Shown here: in pieces, positions 8,929 to 18,084 of the stretch | How positions within the stretch are numbered: the first letter of the stretch is position 1 | Layout of the letters: every line of letters begins with the position of its first letter | NCBI RefSeq assembly: GCF_011044495.1 | Contig: NZ_CP049143.1 | Span: 1,612,001 to 1,676,000 of the forward strand | Direction of reading: 5' to 3' | DNA from: Roseimicrobium sp. ORNL1 | GTDB taxonomy: Bacteria > Verrucomicrobiota > Verrucomicrobiia > Verrucomicrobiales > Verrucomicrobiaceae | Length of the DNA: 64,000 bases | The notes under the pieces: generated by a model | Database searches by the model: none | What the model saw: only the letters and a program-made list of their open reading frames with translations | Told to the model about the DNA's origin: nothing | Position numbers and translations under genes: made by a program

Positions 8929-9540
8929 ATGTCCGCAACTACTCTTACACTCGACGCCGCCAAGAAGGCCAGCATCAACCTGGTCGAGGATCCTGCCAAG
9001 GGCCTCCAGGCTCTGCACGAAACCGTCGTGGCCTATCGCGCCAACCGCCGCCAGGGCACTGCCAGCACCAAGACCCGCAATGAAGTCGCGGGCTCCGGCA
9101 AGAAGCTCTGGAATCAGAAGGGCACCGGCCGCGCTCGTATGGGCAGCGTCCGCTCTCCCATCTGGCGTGGGGGTGGTGTCGTCTGGGGCCCCCGTCCTCG
9201 CGACTATTCCAAGAAGATCCCGCAGAAGATCAAGTCGCTGGCTCTCCGCCGCGCCCTGACCTCCCGCATTGAAGACGGCGACGTCCTCACCACGGCGAAC
9301 TTCTCCATCCAGGACGGCAAGACCAAGAGCTTCATCAAGACGCTCAGCGGTCTGACCGACGCCAAGAAGGTGCTCGTGCTCGCCAGCGCCTTCGATGAAA
9401 CCACCTTCCTCAGCGGTCGCAATGTTGCCAACGTGCAGCTTCTGAACGCCGCCGACGTGAATGCTGAACACCTCCTCAACTTCGCGAAAATCGTCGTGGT
9501 GGGAGACGCACTTGAAATCCTTGCCAAGAGGACTGCCTAA
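8929..9540 (+). CDS. rplD: 50S ribosomal protein L4
   Basis: This 203-residue L4 contains the exit-tunnel loop KLWNQKGTGRARMGSVRSP and the GPRPRDYSKKIPQKIKSLA helix region. L4 lines the nascent-peptide tunnel; in some bacteria it also represses its own operon. Its TAA at 9538-9540 directly abuts the ATG of rplW, so the two are probably translationally coupled. Confidence 0.97.
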   Translation: MSATTLTLDAAKKASINLVEDPAKGLQALHETVVAYRANRRQGTASTKTRNEVAGSGKKLWNQKGTGRARMGSVRSPIWRGGGVVWGPRPRDYSKKIPQKIKSLALRRALTSRIEDGDVLTTANFSIQDGKTKSFIKTLSGLTDAKKVLVLASAFDETTFLSGRNVANVQLLNAADVNAEHLLNFAKIVVVGDALEILAKRTA

Positions 9541-9822
9541 ATGAAAGACCTTTCCTACGCCATCAAAACGATCCGCCTCAGTGAGAAGGCCACCCTTCTT
9601 GGTGAGAAGCTGAACGAGTACGTCTTCAAGGTCGATCCGCGCGCCAACAAGATCGAGATCAAGCAGGCCGTGGAGAAGCTCTTTGGCAAGAAGGTCGTCG
9701 ACGTTCGCACCATGAACTACTCCGGTAAGGAACGCCGTCGCGGCGCCCGTGCCGGTCAGACCTCCGACTGGAAGAAAGCTGTTGTCCGCCTCAAAGAAGG
9801 CGAAACCATCGAGCTCGCCTAG
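9541..9822 (+). CDS. rplW: 50S ribosomal protein L23
   Basis: This 93-residue L23 begins on the base after the rplD stop. The NKIEIKQAVEKLFGKKVVDV core and the basic RRRGARAGQTSDWKKAVV segment are typical. L23 sits at the tunnel exit and docks trigger factor and SRP. Confidence 0.96.
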   Translation: MKDLSYAIKTIRLSEKATLLGEKLNEYVFKVDPRANKIEIKQAVEKLFGKKVVDVRTMNYSGKERRRGARAGQTSDWKKAVVRLKEGETIELA

Positions 9823-9871
9823 TCGACTCCCGCCTCGTTCGTCCCTGTAGAAATTTTCCCCTTATCGCGTC

Positions 9872-10708
9872 ATGGCTCTTAAGACATTCAAGCCCAACAC
9901 GCCCTCGAACCGGTTCAAGCAGCTCCCTGCCTTCGAAGAAATTACGAAGCACACACCGGAGCGCAGCCTGACTGAGGCCCTGCGCAAGTCGGGTGGCCGC
10001 AACAACACGGGTCGCATCACCTGCCGTCACATCGGCGGTGGTCACAAGCGCCGCTATCGTCTCATCGACTTCAAGCGCTCCCGCCGTGATGAAGCTGCCA
10101 ACGTGGTCGGCATCGAGTACGATCCGAACCGCTCCGCCCGTATCGCGCTCATCCAGTTCCCGGATGGCCAGAAGAGCTACATCCTTGCTCCCGCCAATCT
10201 TGAAGTGGGTGCCAAGGTGACCGCCGGAGAGAAGGCCCAGCCTGAACTCGGCAACGCTCTGCCCCTGCGCAACATCCCGCTCGGTACGCAGATCCACAAC
10301 ATCGAGATCAACCCTGCCCAGGGTGGCAAGCTCGTCCGCGCCGCCGGCCAGGCCGCCATTCTCTCCAACCGCGAAGGTCGCTACGCGCTCATCCGCCTGC
10401 CCTCCGGTGAAATCCGCAAGATTCTCGCCGAGTGCTACGCCACGATTGGCCAGGTCGGCAACACCGACCACATGAACGTCATCAGCGGCAAGGCTGGACG
10501 TACCCGCTGGCTGGGCGTTCGCCCGACCGTGCGCGGCATGTGCATGAACCCCATCGACCACCCGAACGGTGGTGGTGAAGGCCGCTCCAAGTCCGGTGGT
10601 GGTCGCCAGCACCTCCTCAGCCCCTGGGGCCACGCCAAGGGCCAGAAGACCCGCAGCAAGAAGAAGCACTCGAACCGCCTCATCGTGCAGCGTCGCAACG
10701 CCAAGTAA
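9872..10708 (+). CDS. rplB: 50S ribosomal protein L2
   Basis: This 278-residue L2 has the [21 protein letters not shown] start region and the conserved [14 protein letters not shown] loop near the peptidyl transferase centre. At residue 232 the loop reads DHPN, where E. coli and most bacteria have DHPH (His229). The codon is AAC at 10565-10567. L2 joins the subunits and stabilises tRNA binding. The C-terminus [17 protein letters not shown] is canonical. Confidence 0.97.
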   Translation: MALKTFKPNTPSNRFKQLPAFEEITKHTPERSLTEALRKSGGRNNTGRITCRHIGGGHKRRYRLIDFKRSRRDEAANVVGIEYDPNRSARIALIQFPDGQKSYILAPANLEVGAKVTAGEKAQPELGNALPLRNIPLGTQIHNIEINPAQGGKLVRAAGQAAILSNREGRYALIRLPSGEIRKILAECYATIGQVGNTDHMNVISGKAGRTRWLGVRPTVRGMCMNPIDHPNGGGEGRSKSGGGRQHLLSPWGHAKGQKTRSKKKHSNRLIVQRRNAK

Positions 10709-10744
10709 TCATTTTCGAACCTCTGACCCAGCTAGTTACCTGCC

Positions 10745-11023
10745 ATGGGACGCTCACTTAAAAAAGGACCTTTCATCAACCAGAAGCTGCTCTGGAAGAT
10801 TGACACTCAGAATGAAGCCGGCACCAAGCGGCCCATCAAGACCTGGGCTCGTGCTTCGATCATCCCGCCCGACTTCGTTGGCCACACCTTCCTGGTGCAC
10901 AACGGCAAGGACTTCATCAGCGTGTATGTGACCGAAAACATGGTCGGACATCGCCTCGGTGAATTCTCCCCGACCCGCACCTTCAAGGGCCACGGCGCTC
11001 ACACCGCCAAGGTCACCAAGTAA
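10745..11023 (+). CDS. rpsS: 30S ribosomal protein S19
   Basis: This 92-residue S19 starts [11 protein letters not shown] and contains the [17 protein letters not shown] and [19 protein letters not shown] blocks. It pairs with S13 in the 30S head. The next gene is not rplV as usual but a secreted coiled-coil protein. Confidence 0.97.
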   Translation: MGRSLKKGPFINQKLLWKIDTQNEAGTKRPIKTWARASIIPPDFVGHTFLVHNGKDFISVYVTENMVGHRLGEFSPTRTFKGHGAHTAKVTK

Positions 11024-11073
11024 GCAAAGCAGTTCGTTCGTCTTCGAGTCTCCTTATTTCTTTCTTCACCGCC

Positions 11074-11865
11074 ATGTCACTGTTCCGCAACATCGCCCGC
11101 CAAGGCACTGCCGCGCTTCTCGCGCTGGTGGCGCTCGGTGCTGGCCATGTGCAGGGGCAGCAGAACCTGGCGGTGGAACTGAAGGAGGCTCAGATGACCC
11201 TCACGGCGGCGCTGACTCGCGTCTCCGACCTCGACGCCCGCCTGACGAAGGCTCGCGAACAGGTGAATGCCCTGGCGGAAGCGCTTGCCTCCGCCAACGG
11301 TGAGTCCCAGCAGGGCCGCGAGGCCTATGAACGCATCCGCGTGCAGATGGAAGGTCTCGGCATGGCCGCGCTGGATGCCAGCAGCAGTGAAACCAATCAG
11401 CGCCTTCTCGCCGCGCTGAGCGACCTCCGCATCCTCGAAGGCCAGAACCGCGCCCTCGCAGACGCGCTCTACCAGCTCTCGTTGGCCAGCCTCGAGTATG
11501 CCAAGGCCTCCGGTCCTGTGCAGGGCCAGCCCAAGCTGAAGTTCGACGAAGGTCTCGCCGCTGCGGACAAGGCCCTGGCCAAGGTGCAGGCCGCCAAACA
11601 ACCCGTCGGAGATCTCGATCTCCAAAACGCCCGTGTCGTAAGCCTGAAGGAAGACACCGGTATTCTCATTCTCAATGTCGGATCGCGCCACGGGGTGCAT
11701 CCCGGCATGCCCTTTTCCATCTACCGTCAGGATAAGCCTGTGGCCCGCGTCCTTGTAGTCGATGTCCGCAATGGCATCAGCGGTGCCGTGTTGCAGGAAC
11801 TCGTCAGCAAGGATGAACCCGTCAAAGTAGGGGACACCGGTCGCGTCGAGCCCGTGAAGAGTTAA
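11074..11865 (+). CDS. Secreted coiled-coil protein within the S10 operon
   Basis: This 263-residue protein is inserted between rpsS and rplV on the same strand, with gaps of 50 and 18 bases and no terminator. It has a signal peptide (MSLFRNIARQGTAALLALVA, cleavage near VQGQQ) and a helical coiled-coil region at about residues 30-150. Its C-terminal beta-rich domain (LNVGSRHGVHPGMPFSIYRQ, then VARVLVVDVRNGISGA) resembles the small barrel modules of MreC or FlgT C-terminal domains. The family is not identified. An envelope role coupled to ribosome production is inferred from position alone. Confidence 0.75.
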   Translation: MSLFRNIARQGTAALLALVALGAGHVQGQQNLAVELKEAQMTLTAALTRVSDLDARLTKAREQVNALAEALASANGESQQGREAYERIRVQMEGLGMAALDASSSETNQRLLAALSDLRILEGQNRALADALYQLSLASLEYAKASGPVQGQPKLKFDEGLAAADKALAKVQAAKQPVGDLDLQNARVVSLKEDTGILILNVGSRHGVHPGMPFSIYRQDKPVARVLVVDVRNGISGAVLQELVSKDEPVKVGDTGRVEPVKS

Positions 11866-11883
11866 CTGGAAGCAAGTCAAGCC

Positions 11884-12282
11884 ATGGAAGTCAAATCCGT
11901 CACGAAATTCGCAAGAATCTCCGATCTCAAGGCCCGGGAAGTCGCCCGCGCCGTGCAGGGGATGCCCGTCTCGCAGGCCCTCAGCGTGCTCAACTTCACT
12001 CCGAAGAAGGCCGCCCTCTTGATCGGCAAGACCCTCCGCTCCGCCATCGCCAACGCGGAGAACAACCACGAGCTCGATGCGGATGATCTCTACATCAAGA
12101 GCGCCACGGCCACCAAGGGCCCGGTTCTCAAGCGCATCATGCCCCGCGCCCGTGGTTCCGCCGCCGGCATCAAGAAGCGCATGAGCCACCTCACCATCGT
12201 CCTGGCACAGAAGCCGGAAGAAAAAGAAGAAGCGAAACCCAAGCGCGCCGCCAAGACGAAGAAGGCCGCTGAGCAAGCCTAA
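11884..12282 (+). CDS. rplV: 50S ribosomal protein L22
   Basis: This 132-residue L22 keeps the AREVARAVQGMPVSQAL helix and the tunnel beta-hairpin (LKRIMPRARGSAAGIKKRMSH). A Lys/Glu/Ala-rich tail of about 20 residues (KEEAKPKRAAKTKKAAEQA) extends beyond the E. coli length of 110. The start gives the usual S10-operon partner of rpsC, 33 bases downstream. Confidence 0.96.
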   Translation: MEVKSVTKFARISDLKAREVARAVQGMPVSQALSVLNFTPKKAALLIGKTLRSAIANAENNHELDADDLYIKSATATKGPVLKRIMPRARGSAAGIKKRMSHLTIVLAQKPEEKEEAKPKRAAKTKKAAEQA

Positions 12283-12315
12283 TCAGCCGCCAGACACCCA
12301 ACCCTTTCAAATACT

Positions 12316-13134
12316 ATGGGCCAAAAAGTCAATCCAATCGGATTCCGTCTCGCCGTCAATAAAGACTGGCGCTCGAAGTGGTACGCCCCGGAGAAGGACT
12401 ATGCGGAGTTCCTGCATGCTGACCTTGCCATTCGCGACTACCTCAAGAAGAAGCTTTCCTCGGCGGCACTCGCCAAGATCGTCATCGAGCGCGCCTGGAA
12501 CCTGGTGCGCGTCACCCTGCACACCGCGCGTCCCGGTCTTGTGATCGGTCGCAAGGGCCAGGAAATCGAGGTGATGAGCAACGAGATCTCCAAGATGTGC
12601 GGCGGCAAGTCCGTGAAGATTGACATCCTTGAGATCAAGCAGCCTGAGATCGACGCCCAGCTTGTGGCTGAGAGCGTGGCGACCCAGCTTGAGCGCCGTA
12701 TTTCTTTCCGTCGTGCGATGAAGCGCGCCGTGCAGACCGCGATGGACATGGGTGCCGATGGCATTCGTATCCGCTGCGCCGGTCGTCTCGGTGGTGCGGA
12801 CATCGCCCGCGCCGAGCAGTATCGCCAGGGCAAGGTGCCTCTTCAGACCCTTCGTATCAACATCGACTACGGCTTCACCGAAGCCCGTACCGTGTATGGC
12901 ATCATCGGCGTGAAGTGCTGGCTCAACCGCAAGCCTGAAGTCGAAGGAGCTCCCGCTCCCGAGCGCCGCCAGGAGCGTCGCCCACGTCGTGAAGGCGACC
13001 GCGGCCCGCGTGGCGGTGGTGGTGGCGGCGGATATCGCGGTGGAGACCGTGGTGACCGCGGCGGAGATCGTGGTGGTGACCGTCAGGCCTCCGCGCCTGC
13101 CCCGGCTCCCGCCGAAGCGCCCGCTGCGCAGTAA
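12316..13134 (+). CDS. rpsC: 30S ribosomal protein S3 with RGG-like tail
   Basis: This 272-residue S3 has the MGQKVNPIGFRL start, a KH domain with the GRKGQEIEV loop, and the C-terminal domain with RCAGRLGGADIAR. From about residue 206 it carries an extra Arg/Gly/Asp-rich tail (GGYRGGDRGDRGGDRGG) ending in a Pro/Ala stretch. E. coli S3 is 233 residues. The tail could add RNA-binding capacity at the mRNA entry site; that is inference. Confidence 0.96.
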   Translation: MGQKVNPIGFRLAVNKDWRSKWYAPEKDYAEFLHADLAIRDYLKKKLSSAALAKIVIERAWNLVRVTLHTARPGLVIGRKGQEIEVMSNEISKMCGGKSVKIDILEIKQPEIDAQLVAESVATQLERRISFRRAMKRAVQTAMDMGADGIRIRCAGRLGGADIARAEQYRQGKVPLQTLRINIDYGFTEARTVYGIIGVKCWLNRKPEVEGAPAPERRQERRPRREGDRGPRGGGGGGGYRGGDRGDRGGDRGGDRQASAPAPAPAEAPAAQ

Positions 13135-13182
13135 GTTTTTTGAATCGCTTTTAACACTGGAAACAAAGGAAGGATCTGAGTC

Positions 13183-13605
13183 ATGGCAATGCTGCCCAGC
13201 AGAGTTAAGTATCGCAAGACCCAGCGCGGAAGCCGCGCGGGCAATGCCACCACGTGCAACAAGATCAGCTTCGGCGAGTTCGGCCTTCAGGCCCTGGACC
13301 GCCACTGGATCAAGAGCAATCAGATCGAAGCCTGCCGTGTGGCCATCACCCGCCACCTCAAGCGTAAAGGCAGCGTCTTCATCCGCATCTTCCCACACAA
13401 GCCCGTGACGGCCCGTCCCCCGGAAACCCGAATGGGTAAAGGTAAGGGCGCTCCCGAATTCTGGGTGGCGGTGGTGTACCCCGGCACGATGCTTTTCGAA
13501 ATCTCCGGTGTGAGCGAAAACCTTGCACGCGACGCCTGCCGTCTGGCCGCCAACAAGCTGGGTATCCGTACCCGCTTCGTGACCCGCCAGTCGATGATGC
13601 ACTAG
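13183..13605 (+). CDS. rplP: 50S ribosomal protein L16
   Basis: This 140-residue L16 starts [16 protein letters not shown] and has the conserved [20 protein letters not shown] segment, whose Arg is the hydroxylation site in E. coli. It helps build the A-site region of the 50S subunit. A good AAGGAAGGA element precedes the start. Confidence 0.97.
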   Translation: MAMLPSRVKYRKTQRGSRAGNATTCNKISFGEFGLQALDRHWIKSNQIEACRVAITRHLKRKGSVFIRIFPHKPVTARPPETRMGKGKGAPEFWVAVVYPGTMLFEISGVSENLARDACRLAANKLGIRTRFVTRQSMMH

Positions 13606-13651
13606 TCATTCCCGAGCAACCAACCGAAATAGAACGCGCCAAACCAGCGAT

Positions 13652-13966
13652 ATGAAAGTCCAGGAACTCAGGGAACTGACCAACGAAGAAATCGCCGTCC
13701 GCCGCCGCGAGGCCAGGCAGGAACTGCTGCACCTCAGCGTACAGCAGGCCAGCGGACAGGTGGAAAACACCGGACGCTTCCGTCAGATCAAGCGCGGTAT
13801 CGCGCAGATGGAGACCATCCTTTCCGAGCGTCGCCTCAACATTGTGGTGACCAGCGGACCGAAGAAGGAGAAGAAGGCCAAGGTCGAAGCTCCCGCGGCT
13901 GACAAGCCCGCCGCAAAGAAGGCAGCCAAGAAGGCCGCGAAGAAAGCCGCCAAGAAGGCTGAATAA
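13652..13966 (+). CDS. rpmC: 50S ribosomal protein L29 with Lys/Ala tail
   Basis: The L29 core ([20 protein letters not shown], then [17 protein letters not shown]) covers about 65 residues. A tail of about 40 residues then ends in repeated AAKK units ([16 protein letters not shown]). The usual L29 is about 63 residues. Such basic tails recall histone H1-like sequences; whether this one binds RNA or DNA is unknown. Confidence 0.93.
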   Translation: MKVQELRELTNEEIAVRRREARQELLHLSVQQASGQVENTGRFRQIKRGIAQMETILSERRLNIVVTSGPKKEKKAKVEAPAADKPAAKKAAKKAAKKAAKKAE

Positions 13967-13989
13967 AGAATTCAACAGAGACACCAACG

Positions 13990-14274
13990 ATGAGCGAAAC
14001 GCAAACCAGTGCAGCCACCACCGAACCGCGACAGGCGGTGAAGAAGACCCGCGTGGGTGTGGTCGTGTCCGACAAGATGTCCAAGACCATCGTGGTCGAA
14101 GTGGAGCGTCGGGTGCCGCATGCCCTCTTCAAGAAGATTGTGCGCAAGACCTCCAAGTTCTATGCGCATGATGAAGAGGCCAAGGCCAAGATCGGCGACA
14201 AGGTGCGCATCGAAGAAACCCGCCCTCTGAGCAAGCTCAAGCGCTGGAAGCTCGTCGAAGTGCTCGCGCACTAA
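13990..14274 (+). CDS. rpsQ: 30S ribosomal protein S17
   Basis: This 94-residue S17 has an Ala/Thr/Gln-rich N-terminal extension of about 18 residues before the OB-fold core ([20 protein letters not shown], then [20 protein letters not shown]). It binds the 5' domain of 16S rRNA. It follows rpmC by 23 bases. Confidence 0.96.
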   Translation: MSETQTSAATTEPRQAVKKTRVGVVVSDKMSKTIVVEVERRVPHALFKKIVRKTSKFYAHDEEAKAKIGDKVRIEETRPLSKLKRWKLVEVLAH

Positions 14275-14322
14275 ATCAATTCACGAAACCCCAACTGAAC
14301 TACTCGAGGGAGGATCTGGCTT

Positions 14323-14691
14323 ATGTTGCAAATGGAGTCCGAAATCGCGATTGCCGACAATACCGGCGCTCGCATGGCTGAGATGATTGGTGTCATCGGC
14401 CGCAAGAACAAGCGTACCGCGGACATTGGTGATATCATCACCGCGCACGTGCGTGTTTCCACCCCCACCGCCCAGGTGAAGAAGGGTGAAGTGGTCCGCG
14501 CCGTGGTGGTGCGCACCGCTGCCCCCATCCGCCGTGCTGACGGTTCCGTCCTGCGCTTCGACAAGAACGCGATTGTCATCATCGACAAGGACAACAATCC
14601 CCGCGGCAGCCGCATCTTTGGCCCTGTGGCCCGTGAGCTGCGTGACCGCAACTTCATGAAGATCGTTTCTCTCGCCCCCGAAGTGCTATGA
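14323..14691 (+). CDS. rplN: 50S ribosomal protein L14
   Basis: This 122-residue L14 starts [17 protein letters not shown] and has the [14 protein letters not shown] and [13 protein letters not shown] blocks. A strong GGGAGGA precedes the ATG. Its TGA overlaps the ATG of rplX by four bases (ATGA), so translation of the pair is likely coupled. Confidence 0.97.
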   Translation: MLQMESEIAIADNTGARMAEMIGVIGRKNKRTADIGDIITAHVRVSTPTAQVKKGEVVRAVVVRTAAPIRRADGSVLRFDKNAIVIIDKDNNPRGSRIFGPVARELRDRNFMKIVSLAPEVL

Positions 14692-14930
14692 GCCGTACCA
14701 AGAACCACGTAAAGAAGGGTGACCTCGTCGAGGTGACCTCCGGAGAACACCAGGGCAAGCAGGGCCACGTCCTGCAGGTCCTCCCGCAGAAGGGCTACGT
14801 GCTCGTGGAAGGCGTGCGCATGATCAAGAAGTCTGTGCGCCCCTCTCAAGACAAGCCCCAGGGCGGCTTCGCCGAGCGCGAAGGCACCATTCACATTTCT
14901 AATGTGAAACTTGTTGAATCCAAGAAATAA
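14688..14930 (+). CDS. rplX: 50S ribosomal protein L24
   Basis: This short L24 (80 residues, against 104 in E. coli) contains the KOW motif ([20 protein letters not shown]) and the [16 protein letters not shown] segment, and ends soon after. It is an assembly initiator for the 50S subunit. It overlaps rplN by four bases. A 75-base gap with a GC-rich hairpin separates it from rplE. Confidence 0.95.
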   Translation: MSRTKNHVKKGDLVEVTSGEHQGKQGHVLQVLPQKGYVLVEGVRMIKKSVRPSQDKPQGGFAEREGTIHISNVKLVESKK

Positions 14931-15005
14931 CCAGCCATCTTGACAGCCCGTTTTTCGCGGCCCCCCGATGGGGCTGCGGGGTTAGAAACCAAGGGACTCT
15001 GATAC

Positions 15006-15584
15006 ATGCAACCGGAACTGCTTACTCAATATAAAGAACAGGTCGTCGACCAACTGCGCAAAACACTGGAGCTTGAAAACGTTCACCAGGTGCCTCGCCT
15101 GGAAAAGATTGTGTTGAACTGCTCCGTGGGCAAGGAACCCGACCGCAAGCAGGCCATTGAAGACGCGGTGAAGGAAATCAGCATCACCGGTCAGAAGCCC
15201 GTCATTACCCTCAGCAAGAAGGCCATCGCCAACTTCAAGCTTCGTGAAGGTGAAGCCATCGGCGTGAAGGTCACCCTGCGTGGCCGCCGCATGTATGACT
15301 TCATGATGCGTCTGGTGAAGACCGCCATCCCGCGCATTCGCGACTTCCGTGGCGTCACCCCCCGTGCCTTTGACGGCCGTGGCAACTACACCCTCGGTGT
15401 GGCTGAGCAGAGCATCTTCCCCGAAATCGAGCTGGACAAGATCAAGCGCTCCCTCGGTTTCGACGTGACCTTCGTCACTTCCACGAACAACGATGACCAC
15501 GCTCGCGAGATGCTTCGCGCTCTGGGCATGCCGTTCCGCACCCGCACGCAGCAGCCGAAGAAGGAAGAAGCTGCCTCCGCCTAA
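15006..15584 (+). CDS. rplE: 50S ribosomal protein L5
   Basis: This 192-residue L5 has the [29 protein letters not shown] and [17 protein letters not shown] blocks, plus a short charged C-terminal tail. L5 binds 5S rRNA and contacts P-site tRNA. The next gene is rpsH, 30 bases away. The usual rpsN (S14) is not between them. Confidence 0.97.
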   Translation: MQPELLTQYKEQVVDQLRKTLELENVHQVPRLEKIVLNCSVGKEPDRKQAIEDAVKEISITGQKPVITLSKKAIANFKLREGEAIGVKVTLRGRRMYDFMMRLVKTAIPRIRDFRGVTPRAFDGRGNYTLGVAEQSIFPEIELDKIKRSLGFDVTFVTSTNNDDHAREMLRALGMPFRTRTQQPKKEEAASA

Positions 15585-15614
15585 GCCGCAAAAAGTATAG
15601 ACTGAGGATTATCC

Positions 15615-16016
15615 ATGAGTGTTGTCACTGACCCAATCGCCGACTTCCTGTCGCGAATCAAGAACGCCAGCCGCGCGGCCAAGACCGAGGCATTGGCGCC
15701 TTTCTCCCGCATCAAGGCTGAGATCGCCCGTATTCTCCAGGAAGAAGGTTACGTCTGGTCCTATGAAGTCGTCACCCCGGAAGGCGGCAAGCCCACCATC
15801 AAGGTGAAGCTCAAGTATCAGGGCCGTACACCCGCTATCACGGATGTGAAGCGCGTGAGCAAGCCTGGTCTGCGTCAGTACGTTGGCTCCGATGAGGTGC
15901 CCAAGGTGCTTGGTGGACTTGGAATTTCCATTCTCTCCACGCCGAAGGGCGTGATGACCGGCGCCAAGGCGCGTCGTGCGAAAGTCGGCGGCGAACTGCT
16001 CGCTCAAATTTGGTAA
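15615..16016 (+). CDS. rpsH: 30S ribosomal protein S8
   Basis: This 133-residue S8 starts VVTDPIADFLSRIKNA and ends with the typical ISILSTPKGVMTGAKARRAK segment. S8 is the translational repressor of spc operons in E. coli; no such site was identified here. An ATTGAGGATT-like purine-rich stretch precedes the ATG. Confidence 0.97.
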   Translation: MSVVTDPIADFLSRIKNASRAAKTEALAPFSRIKAEIARILQEEGYVWSYEVVTPEGGKPTIKVKLKYQGRTPAITDVKRVSKPGLRQYVGSDEVPKVLGGLGISILSTPKGVMTGAKARRAKVGGELLAQIW

Positions 16017-16030
16017 GGAGGACCTGAATC

Positions 16031-16567
16031 ATGTCACGCGTAGGTAAACAACCCATCCAGCTCCCGGACAAGGTCACCGTGAAGGTGACGGACTCCAACG
16101 TCCATGTGGAAGGTCCCAAGGGCAAACTCGACTACACCCTTCCCGAAGGTGTGAAGGTCTCCCAAGAAGGAACGAACATCGTGGTGAAGCGCGAGAGCGA
16201 AGACCGCAAGGTCCGCGCCATGCACGGCACCGTGCAGCGCCTCATCAGCAACATGGTCCAGGGCGTGAGCGCAGGCTTCCGCAAGGATCTTGAAATCCAC
16301 GGCGTGGGTTTCCGTGCTGCGGTGAAGGGCACCAACTTGGACCTCAGCCTTGGCTACTCCCATCCACTGCTTCACCCGATTCCGAAGACCCTCAAGGTCG
16401 CGGTCGCTGAGAACACAAAGATCAGCGTCGAAGGCATCGACAAGCAGCTCGTCGGTCAGTTCGCGGCAGATGTCCGCAACTACTACCCGCCGGAACCCTA
16501 TAAGGGCAAGGGCGTGCGCTACGTCGGCGAATACGTCCGTCGTAAGGAAGGCAAGAGCGTGAAGTAA
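16031..16567 (+). CDS. rplF: 50S ribosomal protein L6
   Basis: This 178-residue L6 starts MSRVGKQPIQLPDKVTV and has the two-domain L6 pattern, ending with the conserved YKGKGVRYVGEYVRRKEGK. TAAGGAGGACC just after the rpsH stop is a near-perfect Shine-Dalgarno. Confidence 0.97.
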   Translation: MSRVGKQPIQLPDKVTVKVTDSNVHVEGPKGKLDYTLPEGVKVSQEGTNIVVKRESEDRKVRAMHGTVQRLISNMVQGVSAGFRKDLEIHGVGFRAAVKGTNLDLSLGYSHPLLHPIPKTLKVAVAENTKISVEGIDKQLVGQFAADVRNYYPPEPYKGKGVRYVGEYVRRKEGKSVK

Positions 16568-16589
16568 CGAATTTTTCCAGGCAATCATC

Positions 16590-16946
16590 ATGGCTACGAT
16601 CAATCGCAAAGCTAACCGGCGCCGCATTCATGCGCGTATCCGGAAGAACCTCAACGGTACGGCGGAACGTCCCCGTCTGGCGGTTCATTTCTCCAACAAG
16701 CGCGTATACGCCCAAATCATCAATGATGAAGAAGGCAAGACGCTTGTGTCTGCCTGCACGACCGAGAAGGCCCTCGCTGCATCGCTGGCGAACATCGCCA
16801 ACGCCACCAAGGTGGGTGAGGCGATCGCCGAGCGCGCTCTCCAGGCCAACATCAACCAGGTCGTCTTTGACCGTGGTGGTCATGTCTTCCATGGCAAGGT
16901 GAAAGCCCTCGCCGATGCCGCCCGCGCCAAGGGTCTCCAGTTCTAA
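16590..16946 (+). CDS. rplR: 50S ribosomal protein L18
   Basis: This 118-residue L18 has the basic N-terminus ([19 protein letters not shown]), the [18 protein letters not shown] strand region and the closing [18 protein letters not shown]. It binds 5S rRNA. Length and place between rplF and rpsE are standard. Confidence 0.97.
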   Translation: MATINRKANRRRIHARIRKNLNGTAERPRLAVHFSNKRVYAQIINDEEGKTLVSACTTEKALAASLANIANATKVGEAIAERALQANINQVVFDRGGHVFHGKVKALADAARAKGLQF

Positions 16947-16968
16947 TTATCCGACACCGATTTTCATT

Positions 16969-17502
16969 ATGGCCTTTAATAACAGCAGAAGAGACAACCG
17001 GGGCTCAGACGACGGCGAGAAGAGCGATATGCTCGAGAAGGTCGTCTTCATCAACCGATGCGCCAAGGTCGTGAAGGGCGGTCGCCGCTTCAGCTTCAGC
17101 GCCCTCGTCGTTGCCGGTGACCAGAAGGGTCGCGTCGGCTTCGGCTTCGGCAAGGCGAACGAAGTGTCGGACGCCATCAAGAAGGCCAGCGAATCCTCCC
17201 GCAAGGATCTCCAGACCGTGAACCTCCTCAATGCCACCATCCCTCACGAGGTGACTGGTGAGCATGGTGGTGGCCGCGTGCTCCTCAAGCCTGCATCCCC
17301 TGGTACCGGCATCATCGCTGGTGGTGGTGTGCGCGCCGTGTGCGAAGCCGCCGGTGTGAAGGACGTGCTGGCCAAGTCCCTTGGTTCCAGCAACCACGCC
17401 AACGTGGTGAAGGCCACGCTGGCCGCTCTCTCCGCCCTGCGCATGCCGGACGAAATCCTCAAGATGCGCGGCAAGAAGGTCGCTTCCAAGCAGGCCATCT
17501 AA
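16969..17502 (+). CDS. rpsE: 30S ribosomal protein S5
   Basis: This 177-residue S5 is taken from the ATG at 16969. An open extension back to 16915 overlaps rplR and is not S5-like. It has the [20 protein letters not shown] dsRNA-binding region, [13 protein letters not shown] and the C-terminal domain with [20 protein letters not shown]. The charged N-terminus ([17 protein letters not shown]) is somewhat long. rplO follows directly, with no rpmD (L30) between. Confidence 0.97.
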   Translation: MAFNNSRRDNRGSDDGEKSDMLEKVVFINRCAKVVKGGRRFSFSALVVAGDQKGRVGFGFGKANEVSDAIKKASESSRKDLQTVNLLNATIPHEVTGEHGGGRVLLKPASPGTGIIAGGGVRAVCEAAGVKDVLAKSLGSSNHANVVKATLAALSALRMPDEILKMRGKKVASKQAI

Positions 17503-17537
17503 GCCCCGCAACCCAACCCTTTTTCCAGTAGACTATC

Positions 17538-17987
17538 ATGAGACTTCACGACCTTAAACCCACCCAGGGCGCCCGCCATCGTCGCAAGCGCGTTGGCTGC
17601 GGTGAAAGCTCCGGCCACGGCAAGACCTCCGGCCGTGGCAACAAGGGCCAGAAGGCACGCTCCGGCGGCGCCATTCGCCCAGGCTTCGAAGGTGGCCAGA
17701 TGCCCCTTTATCGTCGCCTTCCCAAGAAGGGCTTCAGCAACGCCATGTTCCGCAACGTGACCGCGGTGGTGAACATCGCTGACCTCAACGAGCGCTTCGA
17801 AGATGGCGCCGTGGTCAACGAAGCGAGCCTGCGTCAGGCTGGCCTGGTGAAGGGCAGCTACGACGTGGTGAAGGTGCTCGGTGCCGGCGAGCTCACACGC
17901 AAGCTCACGGTGGAGGTGGCCAGCGTCAGCGCCTCAGCAAAGGAAAAGATCGAAAAGGCAGGCGGCTCAGTCACGCTGAAGGCATGA
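17538..17987 (+). CDS. rplO: 50S ribosomal protein L15
   Basis: This 149-residue L15 has the long basic Gly-rich N-terminus ([20 protein letters not shown]), then [11 protein letters not shown] and [17 protein letters not shown]. It is a late-assembly 50S protein and precedes secY, as in most spc operons. Confidence 0.97.
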   Translation: MRLHDLKPTQGARHRRKRVGCGESSGHGKTSGRGNKGQKARSGGAIRPGFEGGQMPLYRRLPKKGFSNAMFRNVTAVVNIADLNERFEDGAVVNEASLRQAGLVKGSYDVVKVLGAGELTRKLTVEVASVSASAKEKIEKAGGSVTLKA

Positions 17988-18032
17988 CCTGTCGGCGTTT
18001 CCGCCACACTTTTTCCATTTTGATGTTTGCGG

Positions 18033-18057
18033 GCGGCTCAGTTTGGTACTGAGTCGC
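18033..18057 (+). promoter_or_regulatory. Hairpin before secY
   Basis: GCGGCTCAG (18033-18041) and CTGAGTCGC (18049-18057) form a 9-bp stem with one G-T pair and a 7-base loop, 28 bases before the secY ATG. No T run follows, so it is more likely a processing or attenuation structure than a terminator. Confidence 0.35.
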
Positions 18058-18084
18058 TTGCCATTTCAAGACACGACTCCCTCC

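Noticed and set aside
14940-14965. Internal promoter starting TTGACA between rplX and rplE
   Set aside because: A good -35 box is present, but 17 bases later there is only a GC-rich stretch with no usable -10.
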